Shown: in pieces, positions 8,569-16,822 of the stretch | How the letters are laid out: each line of letters starts with the position of its first letter | Numbering within the stretch: the first letter of the stretch is position 1 | Source: Bacteroidota bacterium | GTDB taxonomy: Bacteria; Bacteroidota; Bacteroidia; Bacteroidales; Prolixibacteraceae | Length of the DNA: 43,875 nucleotides | Direction of reading: 5' to 3' | Assembly: GCA_023412195.1 (NCBI GenBank) | Contig: JAEYNZ010000115.1 | Span: 1 to 43,875, forward strand | The notes under the pieces: generated by a model | What the model saw: the letters and a program-made list of their open reading frames with translations, nothing else | What the model was told of the DNA's origin: nothing | Database searches by the model: none | Position numbers and translations under genes: made by a program

Positions 8569-10290
8569 TTATTTCTTCCTGATTTTAAAGGCAACATCAG
8601 GATAACCTTTTTCCATGGGCGGAACTGAAAGGTGCAGCTCGCCCTTTTTGGCTGATACAGTTTCTGTCCGGATAACCTTTCCGTTCCAGGTGTCGAACCA
8701 CGAAATGATGTATTTACCTTTGCCTTTACCAGGCAATGCGATGGCAGTTCCCTGTACATTGTCACTTTTATACGACCTGATCCAGCCGAACGATTCACTG
8801 CCGGTGTCCATGATGTAGATGTCGGCACCATCCACTGTTATATCAACAGGCTTTAAGGGCAGGTGTGCAAAATCGATGTCTTTTATAAAGGAGGATACAT
8901 GACTTAGCTGCTCCCAGTCCTGTGAGGTCAGAAAAGTATAATCCCACCAAACAGGTATGCCTGCGATGCCATTTGCCAATGTTGCCCAGAGAGCATTGTG
9001 ATATACATGCCTGTACCGTGGATCGTTGCGTTTAAAATATTCCCATTCAGCCCCTGATTCACCAAAGATGGATGGTTTTTCATAGTTGTCGTAAAAGCGA
9101 CGGGCTGCCCATGCGTAGTTGTACATGGCACTTCGCAATGAATCTTCAGGGTATTTCACTGCCCAGCCCTGCTTTGGATAGAGGTGAAGGTTTGGGACTT
9201 CGGTTATTTCATACAGAGGTTCCCGGTATTCTTCAAACCCGCCGCTAAAGGAAGCAGTCATGGGATGTCCGTACGGATCGTTTTCAGTAAAATACTTCTG
9301 GGCCTTCTTTACCCAATCGTAAGCTTCCTGATGCCTGCCTTTTGCCCAGCCATCGGTGCCGTTCATTTCGTTGATCAGTTCCCAGATTCCCCAACTGCGG
9401 CTGTGGGCATACCGTGCTATCAGGTAACGGTATTTCTTCTTTTGATACTCCCATACCAGCGGATCGCTGTACACTTCTTCCACATCGATCAGATGGCGAT
9501 AGGGGTTTTTGTCCCATTCGGCAGCCCAAACCGTGGCCGAGAACAGGTCGTGTGGCCAGATTGCATACATCAGTTTGATGTCGTCCTTCTCGAGAATTGA
9601 AAGCAATGAATCGATGCGGCCGCACTTCTCCTGGTTGTAACGTCCCAGTTCCTCTTCAATAATGCCTGTTCCGTTTACGAAGCCTCCGTAACCAATGTCC
9701 CAGATGGCAAACAGGTTGGCATTATACTTTGCATAGGTATCGAAACGTTCCTGGTTGTTCCGCCATGGTGAATATACGCCCACTGCAAACCATGTGGAAC
9801 CGTCGTCGTGCTGAAAATACCTGGGGTTGACGGTTGATGGTTTGATCCAGCCGCGGTGTTCCGATGCCGTAGCAGTGAAAAAACCTTTTCCGGAACTGCC
9901 TTTTTTCCCTTCATCTTCCACGAACAGCTGGTATTCATACCGGCCGGTTTCATTGGGAGAAAAACGCAGTTTCCACTGTCCGGCATTGTTGTAATTGTCG
10001 TAGAAGCCGTTTATCCTGATGTTTTTCCCTGAAGGGGTAGTGAACAGGGCATATACATCGATATCTTCTGGGTCGTATGGATTCTCAATTTCAACATTAC
10101 TCAGGTTCAGCAGCAGTTCGAATTTTTCGTACTTTTTCACTGTTTCAGTGTTTGCTTTGCTCACTGAAATGGACGGGTTGTTCTGAGATTCTGCTTTCCC
10201 ACCTGTTATCATGAGGGTTGCAATCATTATTGGCAGTATCCTGACTATCATTTTTCTTTTTATGCTGATGTGATTTAAATCTTCTTTCAT
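8569..10290 (-). CDS. Secreted DUF5060-type clan GH-A glycoside hydrolase
   Basis: This 573-aa protein has an N-terminal signal peptide (KRKMIVRILPIMIATLMITGG). An immunoglobulin-like DUF5060 domain follows at about residues 45-140 (VKKYEKFELLLNL to GKGFFTA), then a (beta/alpha)8 catalytic domain. The clan GH-A catalytic pair is visible: acid/base E308 in WELINEMNG and nucleophile E411 in PSIFGESGAEW. Family members attack plant or algal polysaccharides, and the exact GH family cannot be fixed by eye. A second possible start (residue 14, at 10251) would give a more typical signal peptide. It lies 19 nt downstream of the dehydrogenase gene, implying cotranscription. Function as a glycosidase is well supported; substrate is unknown. 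Confidence 0.85.
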   Translation of the reverse strand: MKEDLNHISIKRKMIVRILPIMIATLMITGGKAESQNNPSISVSKANTETVKKYEKFELLLNLSNVEIENPYDPEDIDVYALFTTPSGKNIRINGFYDNYNNAGQWKLRFSPNETGRYEYQLFVEDEGKKGSSGKGFFTATASEHRGWIKPSTVNPRYFQHDDGSTWFAVGVYSPWRNNQERFDTYAKYNANLFAIWDIGYGGFVNGTGIIEEELGRYNQEKCGRIDSLLSILEKDDIKLMYAIWPHDLFSATVWAAEWDKNPYRHLIDVEEVYSDPLVWEYQKKKYRYLIARYAHSRSWGIWELINEMNGTDGWAKGRHQEAYDWVKKAQKYFTENDPYGHPMTASFSGGFEEYREPLYEITEVPNLHLYPKQGWAVKYPEDSLRSAMYNYAWAARRFYDNYEKPSIFGESGAEWEYFKRNDPRYRHVYHNALWATLANGIAGIPVWWDYTFLTSQDWEQLSHVSSFIKDIDFAHLPLKPVDITVDGADIYIMDTGSESFGWIRSYKSDNVQGTAIALPGKGKGKYIISWFDTWNGKVIRTETVSAKKGELHLSVPPMEKGYPDVAFKIRKK

Positions 10291-10309
10291 AGTTTCAATA
10301 TAAAAATAA

Positions 10310-11347
10310 TTAAGTTGCAGGTACCAGGATTACCTTATTCAATCCGGATTCTTTTGCATAAAGCCTTTTGAACCAATCTGCCCCTTCTGAAAGCGGAGCC
10401 ACCGCAGATACCAGCTTACTGACATCCACTTTTTTTGCAGCCAGCAGTTTCAGGGCAAGTTCATATTCCCCGTTAATGGCGCAGCTTCCCTGCACTGTGA
10501 TTTCCCTTGTAACAACCTGCTGAAGGGGAAAAGAAACCTGGGGCGAAAGGTTTCCAACCAGCACCACTGTACCTCCCTTGCGTGTGTTCCTGATGCATGT
10601 ATTCACTGAATCGGTAATCCCTACAACTTCGAAGGAAACATCCGCTCCGCGGCCATTGGTAAGGTTTTGAATATAATAATCCCAATTCTGTTTGCCTGTA
10701 TTGGCAACTGCATCTGCTCCCGCATTCATGGCCAGTTCAAGCTTGAGATCGTCAATATCCAGTGCAATGACAGGGTTGGCTCCGAATATTTTAAGCAATT
10801 GGACAACAAATATCCCCACCATGCCCACCCCCGTTACCAGGGCACTGCTGCCCGGCTGAAGCTTTGCTACATTCACTGCATGGGCGGCAACGGCAATGGG
10901 TTCAACCATGGCTGCTTCCACATAGGATACATTGTCAGGAATCCGGTGAAGAATGTGTTGCGGTATAGCCACTTTTTCCGCAAAAGCCCCGTGGCGGCGG
11001 TATTCACCGGGAGAAACACCCAGTACCTGCCTGTTGTCGCTCAGGTTATACATTCCTTTCAGTGTATACCAGTCGTTGAGCGGATAAACCGTTGAATCGA
11101 AAGTCACCCTGTCGCCAGCCTTCCAGTTCTTTACATCGCTGCCGGTTTCAATGATGACACCTGAAGCTTCATGGCCCATGACCAGTGGCGGGATGCGCCT
11201 GCCGGTACTGCCATCCATTCCGTGGACATCACTTCCGCATATGCCGCATGCCTTCACCTCTACCAGGACTTCATCCGGCTGAACCTGCGGGTCAGGGAAA
11301 TCGCGGTAGTTTAGTATGTTGTATTCATCAAGGACCAGTGCTTTCAT
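10310..11347 (-). CDS. MDR-family zinc-type dehydrogenase lacking structural-zinc cysteines
   Basis: This 345-aa medium-chain dehydrogenase probably oxidises a polyol or sugar alcohol with NAD(P). I start it at MKALVLDEY (11347) rather than 11 codons upstream, because family members begin there. Catalytic zinc ligands are present (CGICGSD, GHEASG and an Glu in VEPIAVAAH), as is the nucleotide-binding VTGVGMVGI stretch. The usual four-cysteine structural-zinc loop is absent: the segment TVYPLNDWYTLKGMYN has no cysteine. It precedes the glycoside hydrolase by 19 nt. Substrate cannot be told; a threonine- or sorbitol-dehydrogenase-like label would be a guess. Confidence 0.88.
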   Translation of the reverse strand: MKALVLDEYNILNYRDFPDPQVQPDEVLVEVKACGICGSDVHGMDGSTGRRIPPLVMGHEASGVIIETGSDVKNWKAGDRVTFDSTVYPLNDWYTLKGMYNLSDNRQVLGVSPGEYRRHGAFAEKVAIPQHILHRIPDNVSYVEAAMVEPIAVAAHAVNVAKLQPGSSALVTGVGMVGIFVVQLLKIFGANPVIALDIDDLKLELAMNAGADAVANTGKQNWDYYIQNLTNGRGADVSFEVVGITDSVNTCIRNTRKGGTVVLVGNLSPQVSFPLQQVVTREITVQGSCAINGEYELALKLLAAKKVDVSKLVSAVAPLSEGADWFKRLYAKESGLNKVILVPAT

Positions 11348-11382
11348 TTGATTAAAATTGTTTGTTTTTAAAGGTATCACAT

Positions 11383-11406
11383 GCCTGCCTGTCGCGGCAG
11401 ACAGGG
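11383..11406. repeat. Short GC-rich palindrome in the M14-dehydrogenase gap
   Basis: CCTGCCTG (11384-11391) pairs with CAGACAGG (11398-11405) with one mismatch, around a 6-nt TCGCGG-type loop. It lies between the minus-strand M14 gene and the dehydrogenase. There is no T-run on the minus strand, so termination is uncertain; it may be a small REP-like hairpin or an mRNA processing/stability site. Confidence 0.45.
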
Positions 11407-11471
11407 AATTCGCATGAAGGTTTTGATCATTCTCTGATGGTAACTTTTGTTGCTCATGCTCATTTCATTCA

Positions 11472-13193
11472 TTAAAGCTTTACTGAAGTTTTTGAATTAC
11501 CTGCTTTTTGAGAATCAAATAAAAATGTCACCTCACCTTTACCCTCTATCAGGAACTGGTATTCTTCCACCCCATAGCCGGGAATGGCCAAAAACTGGAT
11601 CTCAGGCTTCATTTCCTTATAAGTAACCTTGCCAAAATGTTTATCTGTTAATTTACCTCCGGCAACCACTTTCGCACCCGAAACAGTAAGAAGGTCGGGG
11701 CGGTGGAGTTTATTTTTGAAAGCGTTCGCTGTCATGGTAGGCAACCCGTATTTATTTTGCAGCCTTACCCTTACGCGGTGAAGATTATTTTCAAGTTTAT
11801 CAACTGAAGTTACCTCTATTACAACCTCGGGAGTCTGGCTGGCAGAATGAAGTACTACCGAAGCATTGCGGTGCACCAGGTCGGGCAGCATAAAAGGGTG
11901 GGGCAGGCGGGAACTCATTTTAACCCAGCCGCCTATTTCCACTTCACCGAACTGCGGGTGGTCAAACTTTTCCCAGTCTTTGTACAATTCCCCCTGGGTA
12001 AGATAGTCATTGAACTGCAGCAGCTCGCGGTTACGGTCTGGAACAGGAGCCGGGGTTCCGGTTGTTGCGCGTGACGGACTTTCCCTGAAGGTTTCCTGGT
12101 CTCGCATATACAGTTCACCTACGAAACCAAGAATTCCATGCACAAAATATAAGTGTGTGGTAAAATCGCCATAAGTGGGATATAAATCATAGGAAGCGTG
12201 GTATACATACCCGGGGGTAATTTTCACAGCTTCATTTCCTATAACATCAAAAGCTGCAATGTCAGAAGGATCCAGGCGGGTTGATTTGTCGGCCGGAGCC
12301 CTTAGCCACATTCCACCGTAGTTGTGGAAAGCGTATCCTATAATGATATTCGGCCTGGCGGCAATGTAATCTTCAATGGCTTTCAATCCCACACCCGACA
12401 GTGGAAAGTTTCCTGCGCCCCGCTGGACATATTCAGGCATCCATTTGCTGCCCCAGTTCCGGTTGGGATCAAGATAACCTTCTGCATCTTCATTCAGGCG
12501 GCCATCGCCATCGTTGTCGATACCCTCGGAGCCAAGTAATGTAAATTCACCCTGCTCGCCCGGTTTTACACGAACCATGATGCGCGGGTCCTCAGGGTCG
12601 GATTTATACTGGCCGAACGGATCGCGGATTCGCATCTGGCTTATATTGCCATCGCCATCCAGATCTTCAGGCCCGTCTTCGTCGAAAAGGCCGTCACCAT
12701 CATCATCTTTGGGTACCCTGATGCTGCGGTTGGTACTGGGAGTATTTCCTTCCTCAAAAAAATGATATCTTCCATCGACGTTCACAACAGGGATGATGTA
12801 ATGGACATTTCTGTCGAGGGCCTTTGTAATTTTATCGTTCTCTCCGTATTTGGTCAGCAGCATCTGTGCGTAATACAGGCATACCTCCCCAGCCTGGACT
12901 TCATTTCCATGGATGTTGCCATCGACATATATACCTGGTTTATCTAACTCTGCACCTGTATCCGGATTGTTAATTGTAAGTGCATAGATGGTCCGGCCTT
13001 CCTCGCTTTTGCCTACTGCTTCGAGCCGGGTTAGCTTAGGATAAGCCTTATGAAGTGCCTGCATGGCCTCTTCCATTTCGGCAAGATTATAATAGCGGTC
13101 GAATCGCAGGGGGATTTCAATTTTTCCCTTATCTGCCGGGTAGCCCCTGTAAATTGTCAGCACGAGCAGGCAGAACAGTATAAGTAGTTTCAT
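11472..13193 (-). CDS. Secreted M14 zinc carboxypeptidase (catalytically intact)
   Basis: This 573-aa protein has a signal peptide (LLILFCLLVLTIYRGYPA) and an M14 catalytic domain at about residues 30-385. Zinc ligands H95 and E98 (HGNE) and H290 (YAFHNYGG) are present, as are R245 in DPNRNW and catalytic E360 (GFVGELYMR). Two acidic inserts rich in DxDxDG (about 171-192 and 224-236) look like calcium-binding loops. The C-terminal ~170 residues are probably a beta-sandwich domain. It should release C-terminal residues from peptides or cell-wall peptides in the periplasm. It starts 2 nt after the stop of the inactive paralogue, so the two are translated together. Confidence 0.92.
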   Translation of the reverse strand: MKLLILFCLLVLTIYRGYPADKGKIEIPLRFDRYYNLAEMEEAMQALHKAYPKLTRLEAVGKSEEGRTIYALTINNPDTGAELDKPGIYVDGNIHGNEVQAGEVCLYYAQMLLTKYGENDKITKALDRNVHYIIPVVNVDGRYHFFEEGNTPSTNRSIRVPKDDDGDGLFDEDGPEDLDGDGNISQMRIRDPFGQYKSDPEDPRIMVRVKPGEQGEFTLLGSEGIDNDGDGRLNEDAEGYLDPNRNWGSKWMPEYVQRGAGNFPLSGVGLKAIEDYIAARPNIIIGYAFHNYGGMWLRAPADKSTRLDPSDIAAFDVIGNEAVKITPGYVYHASYDLYPTYGDFTTHLYFVHGILGFVGELYMRDQETFRESPSRATTGTPAPVPDRNRELLQFNDYLTQGELYKDWEKFDHPQFGEVEIGGWVKMSSRLPHPFMLPDLVHRNASVVLHSASQTPEVVIEVTSVDKLENNLHRVRVRLQNKYGLPTMTANAFKNKLHRPDLLTVSGAKVVAGGKLTDKHFGKVTYKEMKPEIQFLAIPGYGVEEYQFLIEGKGEVTFLFDSQKAGNSKTSVKL

Positions 13194-13195
13194 TT

Positions 13196-15187
13196 TCAGC
13201 CTCCTGTATTAATTGTTTTAACGATGTTCCCAAACACTGCAGACTCGATGCCTGCTGAAATCTCAGTTCTTCTGCCGGCCTTAATCAGCCATGTCAGTTT
13301 CTTTACCTGGTTAGCCCCGATTGGGCCAAGCGGTTGCCGTTTTAAACCTTCAAGCAATTCAAACTTTCCCTCCAGCAGAATTACAACCGGTGCAGGTTGC
13401 CTGTTACGTTGTCCCATAGCTATAGGGTAGGGCAGTATTCCGGTATTTTCTACAAAAACTTCAACCCGGTAAACTCCGGCACCCAGATCGGTGATTTTTT
13501 CATCAGCTATTCTGATCTGCGGCAATTTTTTCGATAGCTGCAACAGCCATGGAAGCTGCGCATTCAGGAGAGAATCCACACGGTCAGGGGTAGGTGTTGT
13601 TTCGAGGTAAGGAATAAATCCACCTATTTCAACATCTCCCAGTGCAGGGTGTCTGAACGGCTGCCAGTTTACGAAACCACTGCCTTTCCATTCAGCATCA
13701 GACCATGCAAGCAGAGCCTGATCCTTTTCGGAAAGACCTCCTTCCTTCGGCATCCTTTTGAGCATTCCTGCCAGCTGAGCTGGCGTAAGCTTGCCTGTTT
13801 GTACCATTTGTATGACATTCTGAGCACCATATTGAGCAGGAGCATTGTGTTTCTTCAGGAATTCAGCAGTTTTTTCCTCACCTATAGCAGTGAATTCATC
13901 AGGTTTCATTTTTTCAACATCATCAAGCGAAATGCCCTCCGTTTGTTCCTTTACTTTTGGAATGGAAAACAGGCGCATAGCGAAGGATGGAACTCCCAGG
14001 TGGTAATAAGCCCAAAGTTCAAAGGATCCGTCTTTTGCAGGATCTGCCTCCAGGTTATCCATGCTGAAGTTTTTTGATTTCAGAAACTCCTTATATTCTT
14101 CCGAGAATTTGGTATATAAGCCAAGATCTTCAGGAAGCGGGTTCACCACAGCACCAAGTCCGAGCATGCCTGCCACCACCGAAGGAGTGACTTCCATATC
14201 CGCCGGAAAAAACTGTTTGGCAAGTTCAACCACTTCATCCATGGTGAACATCTGGTTCTCATCCACATTAAGCATCCGGGCATACCGGGTTGGGATTTTA
14301 ATCCTGTCGAGGTTCACATCACCCCTGCGACCGGAAGCAGGGGGTGCAATACAGAAGTCAGAGCTTCCAAGGGTGAACACCATGGCTATTTCAGGATGGC
14401 TGTATACGAAGCGCATAATGCCATACACTTCGGGCGTTTGCCCCGGATACAGTCCTGCATCCTTTCTGTTCTCAGGGAAAAGGTGTGGAAAGGCAATGCC
14501 GGGGTTTATGCCCCCTTCGCCATCCTCATTATACTGTCCGTCACCATCGTTGTCGATCCCTTCGGTATAGATCCTGTAGCTGCCACGTTCACCTTTGGAG
14601 GCATCTGCCCTCACCATGATCCGGGAATCCTTTGCAGAAATGATGTGGGTACCGTCGGGGCTTTTTACCCTCATGGATGTAATGTAGCCATCGCTGTTGA
14701 GATCATCAAACCCATCTTCACTGACAGCTTCATCAGAATCATCATTCACTGCAAAATCATTGACAGTTCTGCCATATTTCACTTTGGCAAAATAATTTTC
14801 AGAAGCATCGGGATTTGGCAACGGCATGATAAACCATTTACGGTTTTTCATGTTGGCTGCTGAATCAAGCAGGATCTGAACAAGCCGAAGTGCCCCTTCT
14901 GTGGCAAGGGGTATGTTCCCTTCCAGGTTTGCTGCAACGAAAATGGCTGGCACATTCTGCAAATCAGAGCCAATTTCAAGAACAGTAACAGGCCTGCCAC
15001 CGGGGCTCGATGCTATTTCGTGAAGAGACACATTCCTGCTGTTGTTTTTCTGAAAGTCCTTGAGCATCTGCTGCACCTGGCTGCCATTGTGATATTGGGC
15101 AAATGAATATACACTTTGGGCAAAGGTATGCCCAAACGGCAGGAGCAGTAACCCAAAGACCAGACAAATGATTTTATTCCTGGTCAT
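13196..15187 (-). CDS. M14-family pseudo-carboxypeptidase paired with an active paralogue
   Basis: This 663-aa protein has a signal peptide (LLLLPFGHTFAQ). It aligns along its length with the active M14 enzyme encoded directly downstream, including the acidic DxDGDG loops (about 148-167 and 211-222). The active site is lost. The HGNE motif reads LEGNI (H to E89, E to I92). The third zinc histidine is replaced in MVFTLGSSDF. The NR motif reads NPGIAF. The catalytic glutamate position reads SFAMR. Two extra segments before the C-terminal domain explain the greater length. It likely binds peptide or assists its partner rather than cleaving. Homology is clear; role is inferred. Confidence 0.88.
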   Translation of the reverse strand: MTRNKIICLVFGLLLLPFGHTFAQSVYSFAQYHNGSQVQQMLKDFQKNNSRNVSLHEIASSPGGRPVTVLEIGSDLQNVPAIFVAANLEGNIPLATEGALRLVQILLDSAANMKNRKWFIMPLPNPDASENYFAKVKYGRTVNDFAVNDDSDEAVSEDGFDDLNSDGYITSMRVKSPDGTHIISAKDSRIMVRADASKGERGSYRIYTEGIDNDGDGQYNEDGEGGINPGIAFPHLFPENRKDAGLYPGQTPEVYGIMRFVYSHPEIAMVFTLGSSDFCIAPPASGRRGDVNLDRIKIPTRYARMLNVDENQMFTMDEVVELAKQFFPADMEVTPSVVAGMLGLGAVVNPLPEDLGLYTKFSEEYKEFLKSKNFSMDNLEADPAKDGSFELWAYYHLGVPSFAMRLFSIPKVKEQTEGISLDDVEKMKPDEFTAIGEEKTAEFLKKHNAPAQYGAQNVIQMVQTGKLTPAQLAGMLKRMPKEGGLSEKDQALLAWSDAEWKGSGFVNWQPFRHPALGDVEIGGFIPYLETTPTPDRVDSLLNAQLPWLLQLSKKLPQIRIADEKITDLGAGVYRVEVFVENTGILPYPIAMGQRNRQPAPVVILLEGKFELLEGLKRQPLGPIGANQVKKLTWLIKAGRRTEISAGIESAVFGNIVKTINTGG

Positions 15188-15210
15188 TTTTTTAGAGATA
15201 GAATGTATAA

Positions 15211-15987
15211 TTATAATTGGCTGAAATCCATAGGCGTTAAGAAGATTTTCCTCACCTTGCTGACGGTGTCGGCATAAATTTCCTTACCGCTCATTACCTT
15301 CCATTCATCGCTGATCCTGAATTTATTCCAGTTCGCCTCCCTTTCTTCCATGTCTTTGAACCAAAGCATGTAAACAAGAGCAGGCATATTGCTCCCTGCC
15401 AGCTGTTCGCCAAAGAACATAGGGTGAAGTCCCACTTTCTCGAACAAGGGCAGTTCCTCATCATCAAACATTTTAACCTTCCTTCTGAAAGCATCTTCAT
15501 TGTAGCTTTCATAAATACGAAGTTCCAGCAAGCTTCTGTCTGAATCGGGTTTTTTCAGCTGTGGTATCCCTGTAAAGGCTTCCAGTAGCATTGTTTCATA
15601 ACGTGTATAAACAGGCTGGCTTGCCGGCAGGCTGAAATAACTTTTGGCTGCCTGCAGGTAGGTCTGATCGGTTTTCATTGCCTGAATGGCATCATAGTAG
15701 TCCTCCGGACTTTTATAGGCATGAAGGATATAAACCGTTGGTGGCTCCTCCTTGCTGTACTCACTAAATGCCCCTACAACAGCACCTCTTTTATTCAGAA
15801 ATGGAATCAGTGCATCGGTGTAATACTTTTTAAGCTGGTTCACGCCACCGCCTCCGGAGAACTTAAATATTTTCAGTTCATACATATCCCTGGCGGGAGG
15901 AGGAACTGTACCTGCAGTTAAACTGCCTGCTGCCATTGCTGTACCAGCAACAGCTACTGATTTTTTCAAGAAAGATCTTCTTTTCAT
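15211..15987 (-). CDS. Tat-exported NIPSNAP-family protein
   Basis: This 258-aa protein has a twin-arginine leader (MKRRSFLKKSVAVAG). Two ferredoxin-like halves of NIPSNAP type follow, the first beginning YELKIFKFSGGGG and the second LELRIYESYNED. NIPSNAP domains are dimeric alpha/beta-barrel folds. Exported bacterial members are common in Bacteroidota and Planctomycetota and have no settled function. It is the first gene of a probable operon, 23 nt before the pseudo-M14 gene. Confidence 0.88.
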   Translation of the reverse strand: MKRRSFLKKSVAVAGTAMAAGSLTAGTVPPPARDMYELKIFKFSGGGGVNQLKKYYTDALIPFLNKRGAVVGAFSEYSKEEPPTVYILHAYKSPEDYYDAIQAMKTDQTYLQAAKSYFSLPASQPVYTRYETMLLEAFTGIPQLKKPDSDRSLLELRIYESYNEDAFRRKVKMFDDEELPLFEKVGLHPMFFGEQLAGSNMPALVYMLWFKDMEEREANWNKFRISDEWKVMSGKEIYADTVSKVRKIFLTPMDFSQL

Positions 15988-16178
15988 TTAATTGGTTTTT
16001 AATTGGTGCCAATATACAAAAATATGCTGTATGGCTTCCAAAGCAATAACCATGAATGTCGTCAACCTTGCAAAGCAATTGGCATAATAATTGGAAAACT
16101 CCGACTGGATAAGATGCTTTAAGAAGAATCAGGATACTTGACAAATGATTCGTTCGTTTAATTAAAAAAGATAATGCC

Positions 16179-16775
16179 ATGAAAAGAACTTTCATTTTTT
16201 TGCTTATGCTTCTGTTTTCGGGAGCTTTGATGGCTCAGCCTATATTTAATCTGGGGTTGAAGGCAGGATTAAACAATTCAAAAGTTACATTCAGAACAAG
16301 TGAATTTGATTCTGAATCGGTAACTAAAGCGCATTTTGGAGCCTTCGGGCGGATTGGTTGGGGAATGATTTATCTTCAACCGGAAGCTTACTACAGTGCC
16401 AAGGGAGGCCGTGTTATCGACCGTGATGCCTCTGCAGTAGAACGGGTAACCAAATTTGATTTTAACAATATTGACGTCCCGTTACTCTTTGGTGTAAGAA
16501 TTCTTGACGGGCAAATGGCCAATTTGCGTGCCATGGCAGGTCCGGTATTTAGTTTCATGACCTCACAAAAGATTGAACCTCAGGATCTGCTTGACACCCA
16601 GTTCTATAAGAGTAATTATATCGGATACCAATATGGACTGGGAGTTGACTTCAGGAATTTATTTCTGGATGCACGTATGGAACACGGAGCATCAAAGCTT
16701 TATGAGCAGCCAATAAGGGGCATTGATGGAAGAAACCAGACATTTATGATTACTGTCGGTTTCAAGATTCTATAG
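16179..16775 (+). CDS. PorT-like outer-membrane beta-barrel protein
   Basis: This 198-aa protein has a signal peptide (FIFLLMLLFSGALMAQ), then repeated amphipathic beta strands with aromatic girdles (FNLGLKAGLN, YLQPEAYYSAKGG, YQYGLGVDFRN) and a strand-like C-terminus ending in FKIL. This matches the small eight-stranded outer-membrane beta-barrel family (OMP_b-brl_2) common in Bacteroidota. It is a single gene on the plus strand between minus-strand genes. Transport or binding function is unknown. Confidence 0.85.
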   Translation: MKRTFIFLLMLLFSGALMAQPIFNLGLKAGLNNSKVTFRTSEFDSESVTKAHFGAFGRIGWGMIYLQPEAYYSAKGGRVIDRDASAVERVTKFDFNNIDVPLLFGVRILDGQMANLRAMAGPVFSFMTSQKIEPQDLLDTQFYKSNYIGYQYGLGVDFRNLFLDARMEHGASKLYEQPIRGIDGRNQTFMITVGFKIL

Positions 16776-16822
16776 CCCGGCATTCAGGTAAACTAAAAAG
16801 CACAAAGGATTGACAGGAGGTT

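Noticed and set aside
13196..15187. M14 paralogue as a pseudogene
   Set aside because: The frame is intact over 663 codons with a signal peptide, and changes are concentrated at catalytic positions; a functional pseudoenzyme fits better.
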